Shown: in pieces, positions 22,423 to 31,221 of the stretch
Position numbering within the stretch: position 1 is the first letter of the stretch
Layout of the letters: each line of letters opens with the position of its first letter
From: Oscillatoriales cyanobacterium
GTDB taxonomy: Bacteria; Cyanobacteriota; Cyanobacteriia; Cyanobacteriales; Microcoleaceae
Assembly: GCA_004292955.1 (NCBI GenBank)
Contig: RDXX01000047.1
Location: 44,554 to 108,553 of the forward strand
DNA: 64,000 nt
Direction of reading: 5' to 3'
Translations under genes and position numbers: made by a program
Notes under the pieces: generated by a model
The model's input: only the letters and a program-made list of their open reading frames with translations
Databases searched by the model: none
What the model was told of the DNA's origin: nothing

Positions 22423-22764
22423 CTAAGAATTAATAGGCATTTCAGCGTCAGTTGGTGCTGGTAGTTTGCGCCAAACATTGTAATTACCTAAAGTATTGCC
22501 TTCCTTATCCCTGTATTTTTGGTTGGAGACAATAATTTTGTGAGAAGCGGCTTTGCCCATCGGATCGGGCCAGCCAGCATCATCGCGCCAGACAATCAAA
22601 TCCTCTAGGTTTACTTCTAGTCCAAAAGCATTCATCACATAATCTTTAGCTTCCTGCTTTTTGGCATCACAAAATGCCTTGAAAATTGGTGTAGCCTCAA
22701 TCCCTGCCTGAGTTGGCAGGGCTGGCTCACCTGTTTTGGTGTCCGTTTCTTTTAGTATGTCCAT
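22423..22764 (-). CDS. Hypothetical protein
   Basis: 113 residues. ATPIFKAFCDAKKQEAKDYV and DLIVWRDDAGWPDPMGKAAS are the most distinctive parts. It is tightly linked to the next gene. The upstream gap contains a perfect 11-bp hairpin (22808-22839) that separates it from the first gene of the operon. Confidence 0.55.
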   Translation of the reverse strand: MDILKETDTKTGEPALPTQAGIEATPIFKAFCDAKKQEAKDYVMNAFGLEVNLEDLIVWRDDAGWPDPMGKAASHKIIVSNQKYRDKEGNTLGNYNVWRKLPAPTDAEMPINS

Positions 22765-22807
22765 TGTGGTTTCCCTTTACTGTTGTCAAAATTTTTGCCT
22801 AATTTTT

Positions 22808-22839
22808 ACCTGGAGATTTGAGGGTCGGAATCTCCAGGT
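22808..22839. other. Intercistronic hairpin after the first gene of the operon
   Basis: ACCTGGAGATT (22808-22818) and AATCTCCAGGT (22829-22839) form a perfect 11-bp stem with a 10-nt loop. No T tract follows on the minus strand. It may stabilise the upstream message or attenuate transcription into downstream genes. Confidence 0.55.
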
Positions 22840-22851
22840 CGTTAGCCTTAC

Positions 22852-23496
22852 TTAAGGGGTTAGCGGATCGCCTGGGAATTTCAGCCGCGGCCGAATGATT
22901 TTCCACCCAGCCGGTAAATTGTCTTCCTGGGCCTGGCCGCAATAGGTTGTCAGAATATCGGCTCCACCGCCCAAGGGCCCGGTGGTTTTCTTAAATTGCA
23001 CTTTAGCCGGTCTCGGCAGACTGGCCCCCCACACAAGAGTGTCGATGTCAGCTGCTGTTGCGACTTGGATACCGAGAGCTGTCATCGTGGCATCAGTAAT
23101 CGACGCCCGGGTCTCGCTCGGCATATTCCAAGCAAATTTAATTCCACGAACAAGTACGTAAACGGTCACAGCGCGGGCAGTTGCCCCAGTCACAATTCCC
23201 CGCTTTTTCGGCGTTCCACCAACCTGCCAACCCGCTGTTTTTAATGCTGGAATTACAGTTGTCGGCGTCTCAGCGCAAAATGAAGAATTCCAGCCATCGG
23301 CGGTTAGCCGCTTCGCCCTACGCGGCTTAGGGCTATTCCCACCTTTAAAGGCCAGGGCCGGCACTGTAGCGCCAATAACGGTATGCCCTAGAGCGACTCT
23401 CTCGTTTGTGTCAACATTGGTCTCAAATACGTAGACTAACCCATTGCCCATGGCAACGGAAACCTCATCCTTGTTTTGATATTTATTGTTGGGCAT
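22852..23496 (-). CDS. Basic beta-rich protein, possible major structural protein
   Basis: 214 residues and basic (LAFKGGNSPKPRRAKRL; RPAKVQFKKTTG). It looks beta-rich, with alternating Val/Thr/Ala strands (GATARAVTVYVLVRGIKF). It is first in an eight-gene operon and separated from the rest by a stable hairpin, a layout often seen for highly expressed structural subunits. I recognise no capsid or tail-tube motif, so the role is only a suggestion. Confidence 0.5.
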   Translation of the reverse strand: MPNNKYQNKDEVSVAMGNGLVYVFETNVDTNERVALGHTVIGATVPALAFKGGNSPKPRRAKRLTADGWNSSFCAETPTTVIPALKTAGWQVGGTPKKRGIVTGATARAVTVYVLVRGIKFAWNMPSETRASITDATMTALGIQVATAADIDTLVWGASLPRPAKVQFKKTTGPLGGGADILTTYCGQAQEDNLPAGWKIIRPRLKFPGDPLTP

Positions 23497-23851
23497 TTAA
23501 GAATATTCCTCCTACTTCTCACCCTAGCGGTCGCCATAAATGCTGTCAATGGCTGTATCGCTTGTTGTCAGGTGGTTTTGGGGGTTGCAGATTGTATAGG
23601 ATTATTTAAATGTTCCGAAATCGTAATTACCCTTTGTAAGAGCAATTGTAAATTTTTGTTAAGTATTGGAGAAGTGGGGGGTTTGGCGTCCCGATCGGTG
23701 TTGGGTGCCGAGCAAAATTGCTTAAAAAACAAAATTATCTCCAGCACGGAGCTAGCCCGTGGGTGCTGAATAAATTTATTTAGCGCGATCGCCCTTGCAA
23801 GCATCCAAATTCTGGGAAGATTTTCATAGCCAAACTGTTAGGATTTTTAGT

Positions 23852-24558
23852 ATGCAGCCTGTCAAACGAGCAATATTAGCGATCGCACTTTTATGTGGTG
23901 GCTGCACCCTAGTTCCGGTACCAATACCCTCCCAATCCCGATCGACACAAGCCCCACAGAGTCCGCAGCACCCTCATTACCTCCCGATCGAGATGAAGCC
24001 AAGCTTAATGAAAAATACAAAAATACCTGCTACGCTGACGGTCTCACTGAAATTGAGGGGCGGGCAATTACTGGCAATTCCGGTGCGCTGGAGGCCGTGG
24101 GGGACAAGTTGGCAACAGCAGGGAAGCATCAAGAAGCTATCAGAAAATACAATGAGGCGGGTGCAGCTTTACTGAATGAGTCTGTCAGGGATGGGAGCGC
24201 CTTGGACGTGGAGGTTGACGTCCTTTTTCGCAGCAAAGAAGAAATTGAGGAGTTTCGCGAAAAGCACCGCCTGCTGATACAGCGATCGGCAGAATCTAAC
24301 TTTAAAATTGGTAGGAGTTATGCGGCTCTGGGAAAATATGAAAATGCGATCGACTGTTTTGACAGTGACTTGAAAATTGGCATTCTGCCTCCCAATGACG
24401 CCACCACCTATCTCAATTGCGGCGACGCCTACGAAAAAATTGGCAACAAAGCCGAAGCTAAAGCAGACTTCCAGCAGGCAGCTATTTTCTTCAAGAACCA
24501 CAAACAGTTCACCTACGAGAAGATAGCCAAGCAGCGGTTACAGACAATAGGTAAGTAG
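23852..24558 (+). pseudogene. TPR lipoprotein, copy 2, split by a frameshift
   Basis: The signal part starts at ATG 23852 (MQPVKRAILAIALLCGGCTL, a clear lipobox) but stays in frame 2. The TPR body, closely matching the 11547-12278 protein (KYKNTCYADGLTE, AGKHQEAIRKYNE, GILPPNDATTYLN), is in frame 1. The break lies near 23930-23945 in the Pro/Ser linker and needs a one-base loss or two-base gain. Causes could be a real mutation, a sequencing error in CCCTCCC-type runs, or frameshifting. It is the only plus-strand gene between the two minus-strand operons. Confidence 0.7.
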
Positions 24559-24671
24559 TTTAGAATATTTCAAATTGATTTTTTTGGGCTGTATCATCAA
24601 CGTTATGTTTGCTGATAATCATCCAACTTAGAAGTTTGAATTAATTTAATTGTGTATTCTTTGTAAAGCAT

Positions 24672-25907
24672 TTATTTTAATCTTTCATCGACTTTTGTCC
24701 TTGTTTCGCGGGAAACCAGTATAAAGGTTTCTTTAGTCATGGGGAGGATTAATTTTGCCCACCGAAAAGTAACGATGCCAGTTTGCCTCTGATTTGGTAA
24801 AGATTTGTCCTCGCCAACCACCTTCTTTTTAGGCTGAGCTATTGGGTACTTCTTAGCTGGGTTCCTGCTGGCCCCTACACCCATATAAATCTCATCAAAT
24901 GTGTGATTTTGGATTTTCAAAATATCCTTAAACACCCGCTCCGCTTCGGCAGCCGAATTTCCCAGCAACCACAATTTGTATCCCAGTGGCCAATTGTTGT
25001 AGGTGTAGCTTCCTCGGCCCCGCTGGATTTGATACGGCTTGTCGGGGGTGGCGTTAAAAGTTCGCTCGATCGTATTTTTGAATCGCTTAATATCTGCGAT
25101 CGAAATTACAGATTTGCCCGGAATGAGCCCCTCATACTCCACCATATCCATGAGCCTGAAGCTGATTTCGCTCTCTAATTGAGTGCCACCCCTGCTCCCA
25201 GCAGAATTTGGTAGCTCCCGAAAATAAAGACTGATATACGGGTGCTTACTCAATTGAGAAATATCGGAAGTGAGCCGAGAAGCAACCCCGCCACTGCCAG
25301 CACCGGCCTCTTTTTGATTCCACCAGATGATAATTTGCTGAGATATCTCTCGGTAGGAGCCGGTAAAAATCTTCCACTCTTCTTTCTCACTTCTATTCGG
25401 GAAAAATTGTACCAACTTGAAATCAATATCCCCAAGCACATCACTAGGCTTGAGCTCGCGAATCAAGGGTCGATCCTCGCGCTTCACTCCCGGCCAAACT
25501 TCTTTATTTTTGCCACCTCGCATCTTTTTTAGCTCGGGGCTGTCGAAGCCCTCAAAACCAACTTCAAACCTCTTAGCCCATTCCCAGAAATTAAAAAAGC
25601 CCAAACCGCGAGAAGTAAGCATCTGATCCAAGGCTCTCAGTAGCGAAGCTTGCAGGGCAATTTGAGCATCATTCCCCACAATCACTAGGGGTGGCTCGTC
25701 ATCTAATCTACCAAAATCCAGCTCGTAAACATCAAAAAAAGAGCGCTCTTCCATATTGATTGGAATAGGCTTGCCCTCCACAAAAGTGGGGGCTTCTCTC
25801 TTGTTAATTTCCTCGGTTATCTTCCGCTCAAATCTACCCAAATTAGTAGGATCATTTTGAGGAGAGGAAGAGGGGGATTTAGAGGATTTAGGGGATTTAG
25901 GAGCCAT
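24672..25907 (-). CDS. Large hypothetical protein of the particle-like module
   Basis: 411 residues. A Ser/Pro/Lys-rich N-terminus (about 1-20) is followed by a mixed alpha/beta body (LVIVGNDAQIALQASLL, IRELKPSDVLGDIDF) and a C-terminal beta segment (IVTFRWAKLILPMTKETFIL). I find no family match. It is last in the six-gene operon starting at 30216 and begins 1 bp after the preceding stop. Confidence 0.55.
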   Translation of the reverse strand: MAPKSPKSSKSPSSSPQNDPTNLGRFERKITEEINKREAPTFVEGKPIPINMEERSFFDVYELDFGRLDDEPPLVIVGNDAQIALQASLLRALDQMLTSRGLGFFNFWEWAKRFEVGFEGFDSPELKKMRGGKNKEVWPGVKREDRPLIRELKPSDVLGDIDFKLVQFFPNRSEKEEWKIFTGSYREISQQIIIWWNQKEAGAGSGGVASRLTSDISQLSKHPYISLYFRELPNSAGSRGGTQLESEISFRLMDMVEYEGLIPGKSVISIADIKRFKNTIERTFNATPDKPYQIQRGRGSYTYNNWPLGYKLWLLGNSAAEAERVFKDILKIQNHTFDEIYMGVGASRNPAKKYPIAQPKKKVVGEDKSLPNQRQTGIVTFRWAKLILPMTKETFILVSRETRTKVDERLK

Positions 25908-26276
25908 TTATTGCTTGGATGGTGGACGATACCCAATCTTGTATTCCTGGGAGATTTTTTTTAATTTGGGGCGGTTTTTCCACGGTTCCCCAAAAGCCTG
26001 AGATCCCTTTTTCCCTTTTTGCTGGGAAGTTGACAACTGGGAAGTTCCAGAAAATCCATTATTGAATTCTTCATTAAATACTTCCATGTCGCCCACACCA
26101 GTACCCAATCTGATTTGGCGACGAGTATTTACATCAAGAAATGCCGTCATCCGCAATTCATCTTGAAATTCTGTCTCCACCCAATTATCGATATTTTTAC
26201 TAATTTGCTGGTTGTCCAAAAGCCTGCCTTTCTCGGTTAACTTTGGCCGTCGTTGTATATTTCTTGGTCTCGCCAT
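25908..26276 (-). CDS. Basic hypothetical protein
   Basis: 122 residues, strongly basic at both ends (RPRNIQRRPKLTEKGR; KKISQEYKIGYRPPSKQ), with a Ser/Gln-rich middle (SGTSQLSTSQQKGKKGSQ). It could bind nucleic acid or act as a small structural or scaffold protein. No known family. It is directly abutted by the genes on both sides. Confidence 0.5.
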   Translation of the reverse strand: MARPRNIQRRPKLTEKGRLLDNQQISKNIDNWVETEFQDELRMTAFLDVNTRRQIRLGTGVGDMEVFNEEFNNGFSGTSQLSTSQQKGKKGSQAFGEPWKNRPKLKKISQEYKIGYRPPSKQ

Positions 26277-26280
26277 ATTT

Positions 26281-27285
26281 TTAAGCTATTGGTTGTCTAA
26301 CCAGATCCGGCAAAAATTCTTGAATCCCCTCTCCAAAACTTTCGGCAGCCGATTCGAGAAAAACTCCAATATTCTTAATGAACGGATCTGAGCTTCCTTG
26401 AAGCTTTTCTAGCTTATTTTGGACATACAGTGCCATGCTCCAGGGCTGCCCTCCCGAGCCCCACTTTTTGAAAGTTTCTGCTCCTCCCGGAATAGCTTTT
26501 ATTAAGGGGTGATTTGGCTGTTTTTTTGCCAATTGCTTCAACATTTTTCTGGTATCTCTATAAAATATTTTTACCATCATTCTGAGGCCAGCAAAAAAGG
26601 CAGTTCTGCTAATATTTTTTACTTGGGATATCAACTGAACTCTAGCTTCTTCATTCAGCGATCGATACAAAATAGAAACCCTTGTCATGTTTATTTGAAT
26701 TCGGGGAATCCTGAATACCCCCCCACTTAGAAAGCTTGCAAGCCCGGTACCAAAAGCATCGCCCGCCATCGAATACAACGAGGTCATTTGCCCTTTCAAC
26801 TGGTCTTCAATCTGTTGGTCTGTCTCCTTAAGATTTAAGGTGTACCCAATCTGATACAGGCGCAGCATAGCAGTAACAACCTCAGGCCCAGCACCCAGCA
26901 AAACCCCACCTCCTATCACGGCAGCAGATATCGCCCCAAAAATAGCGAGCCCCTGCCCCTCCGCAGTATTTAGCTGACCTAATATTTTACCTTTAACGGT
27001 CATTATGGAGCTAATTTGTTTTTTGAGAAAATCCTTCCCTTTGCCAAACATATTTTTTATATGCTCCGTAAAGAATCCAGCAATATCCTTGAGGATTTCC
27101 CCCCTTAAACCCTTGAGCACTAATTCCTTAATATCGTTTGCTATTTTCCCCGGATCTATTTGTGGGATTTTCACCCAATCAAAAGTACCTTTAATTTTGG
27201 AGAGCCAGCTATTATCAGCATCTCCATAGTTGGTCGCAGCACTACTCGTTTGTTTTTCGTCAACTTTTATAATTTTTTCTGGCAT
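26281..27285 (-). CDS. Hypothetical protein with amphipathic and membrane-like helices
   Basis: 334 residues. The N-terminal 100 residues are amphipathic helices (FFTEHIKNMFGKGKDFLKKQ). A hydrophobic Gly/Ala-rich hairpin follows (LAIFGAISAAVIGGGVLLGAG, about 118-140), then helical segments. Helix-rich proteins with a buried hydrophobic hairpin occur as tape-measure, DNA-injection or membrane-penetration proteins in phages, and as pore-forming effectors. The actual role is unknown. It lies 4 bp upstream of the basic protein. Confidence 0.55.
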   Translation of the reverse strand: MPEKIIKVDEKQTSSAATNYGDADNSWLSKIKGTFDWVKIPQIDPGKIANDIKELVLKGLRGEILKDIAGFFTEHIKNMFGKGKDFLKKQISSIMTVKGKILGQLNTAEGQGLAIFGAISAAVIGGGVLLGAGPEVVTAMLRLYQIGYTLNLKETDQQIEDQLKGQMTSLYSMAGDAFGTGLASFLSGGVFRIPRIQINMTRVSILYRSLNEEARVQLISQVKNISRTAFFAGLRMMVKIFYRDTRKMLKQLAKKQPNHPLIKAIPGGAETFKKWGSGGQPWSMALYVQNKLEKLQGSSDPFIKNIGVFLESAAESFGEGIQEFLPDLVRQPIA

Positions 27286-27296
27286 TGATTTAATCC

Positions 27297-28754
27297 CTAT
27301 TTAGAATTCAATTTTTCAACGTGCGTCAATATCAGTGTTAACATATCCATCATATCTTTGTTGCCGGAAAACCTCTCAATTAAAACTTGATTTTCCCGAC
27401 ATTTCAAGAAATCAGGAAGCAATTCTTCAATCGCCAACTCTGTATTGGCATCAATACTTTTGTCAATCTCCCCTCCTTTATTCTTCCCAAAACCCTGACC
27501 TCTAGTATTTTTTTCCTTTACTCCAGCAGCAGTATTAAAAGGTACTGGAAAGGTAGCGGTGTCTACTTCTGTTTCTACTCCAAAAGCTTCGCACAGAGCG
27601 TGAACTTTAGCGCTTAACTTCAGTGTCATTTCTGAATTCTGGATACCCATCCAAGCCAATCTATACAGAAAATTGGTACGGGTGTCTCCATCTGCGTTGT
27701 CGTCCCACACCTGCTTCATCATCGCCTCAAAGGCAGATGTGGCACTTGGGTACTGAATATCTACAGTCTGGTCGCCCTCTACAGCATTATTATTATCCTG
27801 GATGTAGAGTTTGGGGGGATGTATCCCTAAATGATCTATTTCCTGGGCTAACGCTCGCAAGAAATTGGCATAATCTTTGATAACTTCCTCCCCTTGTCCG
27901 CCCGGCATCCTTAAGCGCCAAGGGAAAGTACATTTCCCTCGGAGCATTTCTCGTGCAGCGAGAACCTGGTGAACTTCACTTAGCATTGCACAGCAGGCTT
28001 TATCCATGGGTTCTGGGGGCGTATTTGGTATCGTTACAATTGGAGTTGGAGCGGGTGGGGGGGGTGGGGGGGGGAAACATTGAGTCCTAACTCTATCCGG
28101 GACGGTGTAATAGAGAATAGTTATATCGCTAGTGTCATTGATGTATTGTGTCATTCCACCCAAAGAACTGTAATTTTCTTCGGCGTCTGAAAGGGTATTT
28201 ATATACTCATCGTTCCATCCAACAATTCCCCCTCCTGTTGGCCTATCAAAAGCATCAACAAACGGTCGATATTTGTAACAGAATCCATGAGTTCTGCTAA
28301 AAGACCCATCTCCAGAATCATTGTAATACCCAGTAATACAAAAAGCAGAGCAAGTATTGGAACCCATTCCAGCATCAATCTGCTTAGGGGTAAGAGCCCC
28401 TGGGGGAAGGCCGGGGCTAGTGGTTATGGGGGGGGGCTCCTGCGGGGCTTTTTTTTGTTCGCATCTTGGATCTGTCCAGATTTCAGATTCGGTGATGCCA
28501 ACTCCTGCAATCCACGATTCCCTGGTGATCGTGCATCCGGCCTGAGTAGTTTTTTGTTTGGCAGCACCAAAATCCCATTCTAGGGATTCAAACCCCGAGG
28601 CGGAACCGGTGCCGACTCCCACGCTTACAGGCCCAAGCCCAAGCTTGCCGCCAATACTATCAGTTCCGATGGAAATGCCGGCCTTGCCTATTCCAGCAAT
28701 CTCGAATCCAATCCCAGCCCTTCCTCTCTGTGGATCAATTGTAGGTAAAACCAT
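27297..28754 (-). CDS. Large hypothetical protein with glycine-rich start and polyproline hinge
   Basis: 485 residues. Residues 1-60 are a Gly/Ile/Ser-rich repeat-like beta region (GIGKAGISIGTDSIGGKLGL). Residues about 75-225 are Cys-rich and aromatic (CSAFCITGYYNDSG, GFCYKYRPF). A run of eight or nine prolines (about 227-236) joins a helical C-terminal domain (250-485). A two-domain particle or surface protein with a rigid hinge is plausible. Its proline tract comes from G8/G9 runs on the plus strand, a possible slippage site. No family recognised. Confidence 0.55.
   Translation of the reverse strand: MVLPTIDPQRGRAGIGFEIAGIGKAGISIGTDSIGGKLGLGPVSVGVGTGSASGFESLEWDFGAAKQKTTQAGCTITRESWIAGVGITESEIWTDPRCEQKKAPQEPPPITTSPGLPPGALTPKQIDAGMGSNTCSAFCITGYYNDSGDGSFSRTHGFCYKYRPFVDAFDRPTGGGIVGWNDEYINTLSDAEENYSSLGGMTQYINDTSDITILYYTVPDRVRTQCFPPPPPPPAPTPIVTIPNTPPEPMDKACCAMLSEVHQVLAAREMLRGKCTFPWRLRMPGGQGEEVIKDYANFLRALAQEIDHLGIHPPKLYIQDNNNAVEGDQTVDIQYPSATSAFEAMMKQVWDDNADGDTRTNFLYRLAWMGIQNSEMTLKLSAKVHALCEAFGVETEVDTATFPVPFNTAAGVKEKNTRGQGFGKNKGGEIDKSIDANTELAIEELLPDFLKCRENQVLIERFSGNKDMMDMLTLILTHVEKLNSK
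28053..28074. repeat. Interrupted G tract (GGG-T-G8-T-G9) in a structural-like gene
   Basis: G runs of 3, 8 and 9 bases separated by single T residues lie on the plus strand, encoding prolines on the minus strand. Such runs are prone to slipped-strand mutation and could fold as a G-quadruplex. Confidence 0.85.
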
Positions 28755-29635
28755 TAGAAATACTCCGTACCGCTAACTGTGGCAGTAGATCCCTGTGCGA
28801 TCGCCCACAGGGGAAATCCCAAGGTATTTTTAAGCGAGATAATATCGCCCCGGCCGCCATCAAATGCAAGGCGACCGTTTTCGTAAGTGAGGGCGCCGCC
28901 GGGAGAAAGGAAGGCGCAAGCCCCAGCCGGAGCAACACCAGCGGAACTGTTTGCAAAAGAAAACCAGATTTTCCCAGTCGAAGTTAGGTACAAGAGCGAT
29001 CGCGAATTTCGCAGCGGCAGAACCTGCACAGGAGAGGTAGTCCCCACATTCACAGAAAATCCCTGAGCGCTGGCGAAGGGTTTCGCACCCAAATCCGGCA
29101 CAAGTGTCGGAATTATTCGGTAAGAGCCATGAATCCTTATGTAATCATTCGCACCCAATCCACCGCTAGCTGGAAATCCTGCGGGAACAATCTGCGCCCC
29201 TACTTTTTGATTCGCTCCCCAAAATCCAGAAGCGTCAGAAAGATAAGGCATCTTGAGCTCTTTGAAGCCCTCTTGCCCTACATTCTGAATCCATGTTTCG
29301 GATCTATTTTGCCATATTCCATCACCTAGATCGACAGATAATTTAATTGCCTTGCAGGGAGCAAGACGATAATTCTCCTGCATCTTGTTCCTAGTGATTT
29401 CGTCGGCTTCATACAATGTTATATCGGGCACTGGAGCCCGCCTAATGCTAGGAAGATTGTAAATCGCCTGCATAAATCTAATCTCAGAGGCTCGCCCCGC
29501 AATCGTCCACCCAACAGGCGGCATATAGGCAGCCCAAATTGCAGCCCAATCAATTATGGGCTTAATTGTGGTATCAATTTGGGCGAAATTGGTCTGAAAA
29601 ATACCAGTAATTTCTGGTCTCGATTCCTGAAACAT
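28754..29635 (-). CDS. Hypothetical protein of the particle-like module
   Basis: 293 residues. The first half is helical and aromatic (IKPIIDWAAIWAAYMPPVGW). The C-terminal half is beta-rich, with NSRSLLYLTSTGKIWFSFANSS and FLSPGGALTYENG, reminiscent of small phage-type beta domains that follow an Arg-rich NxR pattern; the 30269 protein has a similar motif (RATFSIYNLGPNPV). It shares one base at each end with its neighbours (ATGA- and TAATG-like junctions), so it is translationally coupled. Confidence 0.55.
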   Translation of the reverse strand: MFQESRPEITGIFQTNFAQIDTTIKPIIDWAAIWAAYMPPVGWTIAGRASEIRFMQAIYNLPSIRRAPVPDITLYEADEITRNKMQENYRLAPCKAIKLSVDLGDGIWQNRSETWIQNVGQEGFKELKMPYLSDASGFWGANQKVGAQIVPAGFPASGGLGANDYIRIHGSYRIIPTLVPDLGAKPFASAQGFSVNVGTTSPVQVLPLRNSRSLLYLTSTGKIWFSFANSSAGVAPAGACAFLSPGGALTYENGRLAFDGGRGDIISLKNTLGFPLWAIAQGSTATVSGTEYF

Positions 29636-30216
29636 TATATTAAATTGCCCATTGGAGATGTCGCCGAAATTGTAGGAAATCCACCATTGTTAACGAACAT
29701 CAGAGGGAGTTCCAAATTGGCACTCCCCACTGCATTTAAGACGCTGTTGGTGCCCGCTCCTTCCATGTTCCAGCTAGCCACTAAGTTCAATCCTAATGGA
29801 TTCTTTGCCGGCTGGATCTGGAGCCGATGCAGAAGTAAAATGGCATCCCATAAATGCTGACACCAATTGGCAGCAGCAAGGGCAAAGGTTGGCGTCCCGC
29901 CGCTGCCGGGAAGAAATCCCGATCCAGTTAGATAATCACTTAAGCCGACGGTCGATCGCCCTGAGTAGGGAAGCGCCACAGTAGCAATGGGCAGCCCGGA
30001 TACCACAATTACCATTCGCCCAGCATTTGCGACTGGATAAGACTCATATACAAATTCGGGCTCAATGGTAGCACTCACGTAGTCAACCTGGTTGGGATTT
30101 TTTATTGAGTCTTTTTCTGCGCCTATCCCAAAATTCCAGGCTAGCTGGAAGATCATCCCCTCTAGAGTTGGAGCGGTCACCGTCCCGGGCGTTGTCGGGA
30201 GTACGATATTAGTCAT
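29635..30216 (-). CDS. First gene of the leftward particle-module operon, unknown function
   Basis: 193 residues. It has an alternating beta pattern (YPVANAGRMVIVVSGLPIATVALPYSG) and a helical middle (WCQHLWDAILLLHRLQI). No recognised domain. It is divergent from the gene at 30269, with a 52-bp shared regulatory region, and leads the six-gene operon down to 24672. Confidence 0.55.
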   Translation of the reverse strand: MTNIVLPTTPGTVTAPTLEGMIFQLAWNFGIGAEKDSIKNPNQVDYVSATIEPEFVYESYPVANAGRMVIVVSGLPIATVALPYSGRSTVGLSDYLTGSGFLPGSGGTPTFALAAANWCQHLWDAILLLHRLQIQPAKNPLGLNLVASWNMEGAGTNSVLNAVGSANLELPLMFVNNGGFPTISATSPMGNLI

Positions 30217-30268
30217 ATGTATCGTATAAATTTTGTATACTAGACTTACTATCTATCGTATACAAAGA
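30217..30268. promoter_or_regulatory. Divergent operator/promoter with GTATAC palindromes
   Basis: TTTGTATAC (30232-30240) and GTATACAAA (30258-30266) are a perfect 9-bp inverted repeat, 17 bp apart. ATCGTATA also occurs at 30221 and 30255. The repeats fill the 52 bp between two divergent start codons and would control both operons at once. Confidence 0.6.
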
Positions 30269-30622
30269 ATGCCGTTTAGTAATCTAAATCCACAAACTCA
30301 ATCAAGCATCAATATTGCTGAAGACACTCGCAACGCCAAAGTGTGTAACACCATAGGCATACCCGCTGGTCCTACGCCCCCTACCACTCCGCTGATAGCG
30401 GCAAACGCTAACCGAGCTACATTTTCTATATATAATTTAGGCCCGAACCCAGTCTTAATGAGAGAAGGTCCGACGGTTTCTACAACCCTCTATGAAGCAA
30501 TTATTCCCGTCGGCTATTATTGGTATCCGGATCCAGGCGAGCCGCGATATCTGGGAGCCATCAGCCTTATGGGCAGCGGTGGAGCCTCTAGCTGTCAATT
30601 TTGCGAAGCGACGTTAGTGTAA
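30269..30622 (+). CDS. Small beta-rich protein, particle-module
   Basis: 117 residues from MPFSNLNPQTQSS (ATG just after the operator; the frame opens upstream at 30233 inside it). The NRATFSIYNLGPNPVLMREG and IIPVGYYWYPDPGE segments resemble small phage structural or decoration proteins with an NxR...I.N.G pattern. It ends in TAATG, coupling it to the tail-fibre-like gene. Confidence 0.55.
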   Translation: MPFSNLNPQTQSSINIAEDTRNAKVCNTIGIPAGPTPPTTPLIAANANRATFSIYNLGPNPVLMREGPTVSTTLYEAIIPVGYYWYPDPGEPRYLGAISLMGSGGASSCQFCEATLV

Positions 30623-31221
30623 TGCCATTAGTAAACTTACAGCCCTCCGGGGCCCTGCCCCCAGAGTTAGCCTGGGATTCTGAAGTATCCCAGGCGATCA
30701 CAAACCACGAAGCCAAAACAGATCCTCACCCGACTTATTTAACGCAGGCAGAAGGAGACGGACGGTATCGGCAAAGCGGTACAGCTTTGACTGACGCGGA
30801 CATTCCCTCTGCGATCGCCCGCGACACAGAGACCACGGAGGCAATTACCGCGCATGAGGCAAAAACAGATCCGCACCCGACTTACCTTACTCAAACTGAG
30901 GGGAACGCACTCTATCCGCAATTCAAGCGGGCAGTCTTCACCCAAAACCTGCCAGCAAGCGCTAATGGGATGAATGCTTTTCCCCATAATCTAACTGCCG
31001 CGCAAGTTGCGGGAATCCAAGGCTTCACAGCCTTTGCGACAGTTTATCCAGGAACTATAAGCGAAATACGCATTCACCCTGGAGGCGCTGTCGCACCTTG
31101 GGTGGGTGGAAATTTCTTCTATTCCATTGACGTGGGGCCCAAAAATATAACTTTGCGAACATCCACGAATAGCATCAATGTACTTGGATTGCCAGTGAAG
31201 ATTGTAGTGGATTATTCGTAA
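30622..31221 (+). CDS. Tail-fibre-like protein
   Basis: 199 residues from MPLVNLQPSG (TAATG overlap). Two copies of HEAKTDPHPTYLTQ (about 33-46 and 82-95), each followed by GDGRY or GNALY, match the repeats found in many phage tail fibres (HxxKxDPHPQYLTxxEGDxRY). The C-terminal ~90 residues form a distinct beta domain (VKIVVDYS end) that could be the receptor-binding head. It is the clearest phage-type structural protein in the element. Its stop codon lies in the diverged tRNA fragment near attR. Confidence 0.75.
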   Translation: MPLVNLQPSGALPPELAWDSEVSQAITNHEAKTDPHPTYLTQAEGDGRYRQSGTALTDADIPSAIARDTETTEAITAHEAKTDPHPTYLTQTEGNALYPQFKRAVFTQNLPASANGMNAFPHNLTAAQVAGIQGFTAFATVYPGTISEIRIHPGGAVAPWVGGNFFYSIDVGPKNITLRTSTNSINVLGLPVKIVVDYS

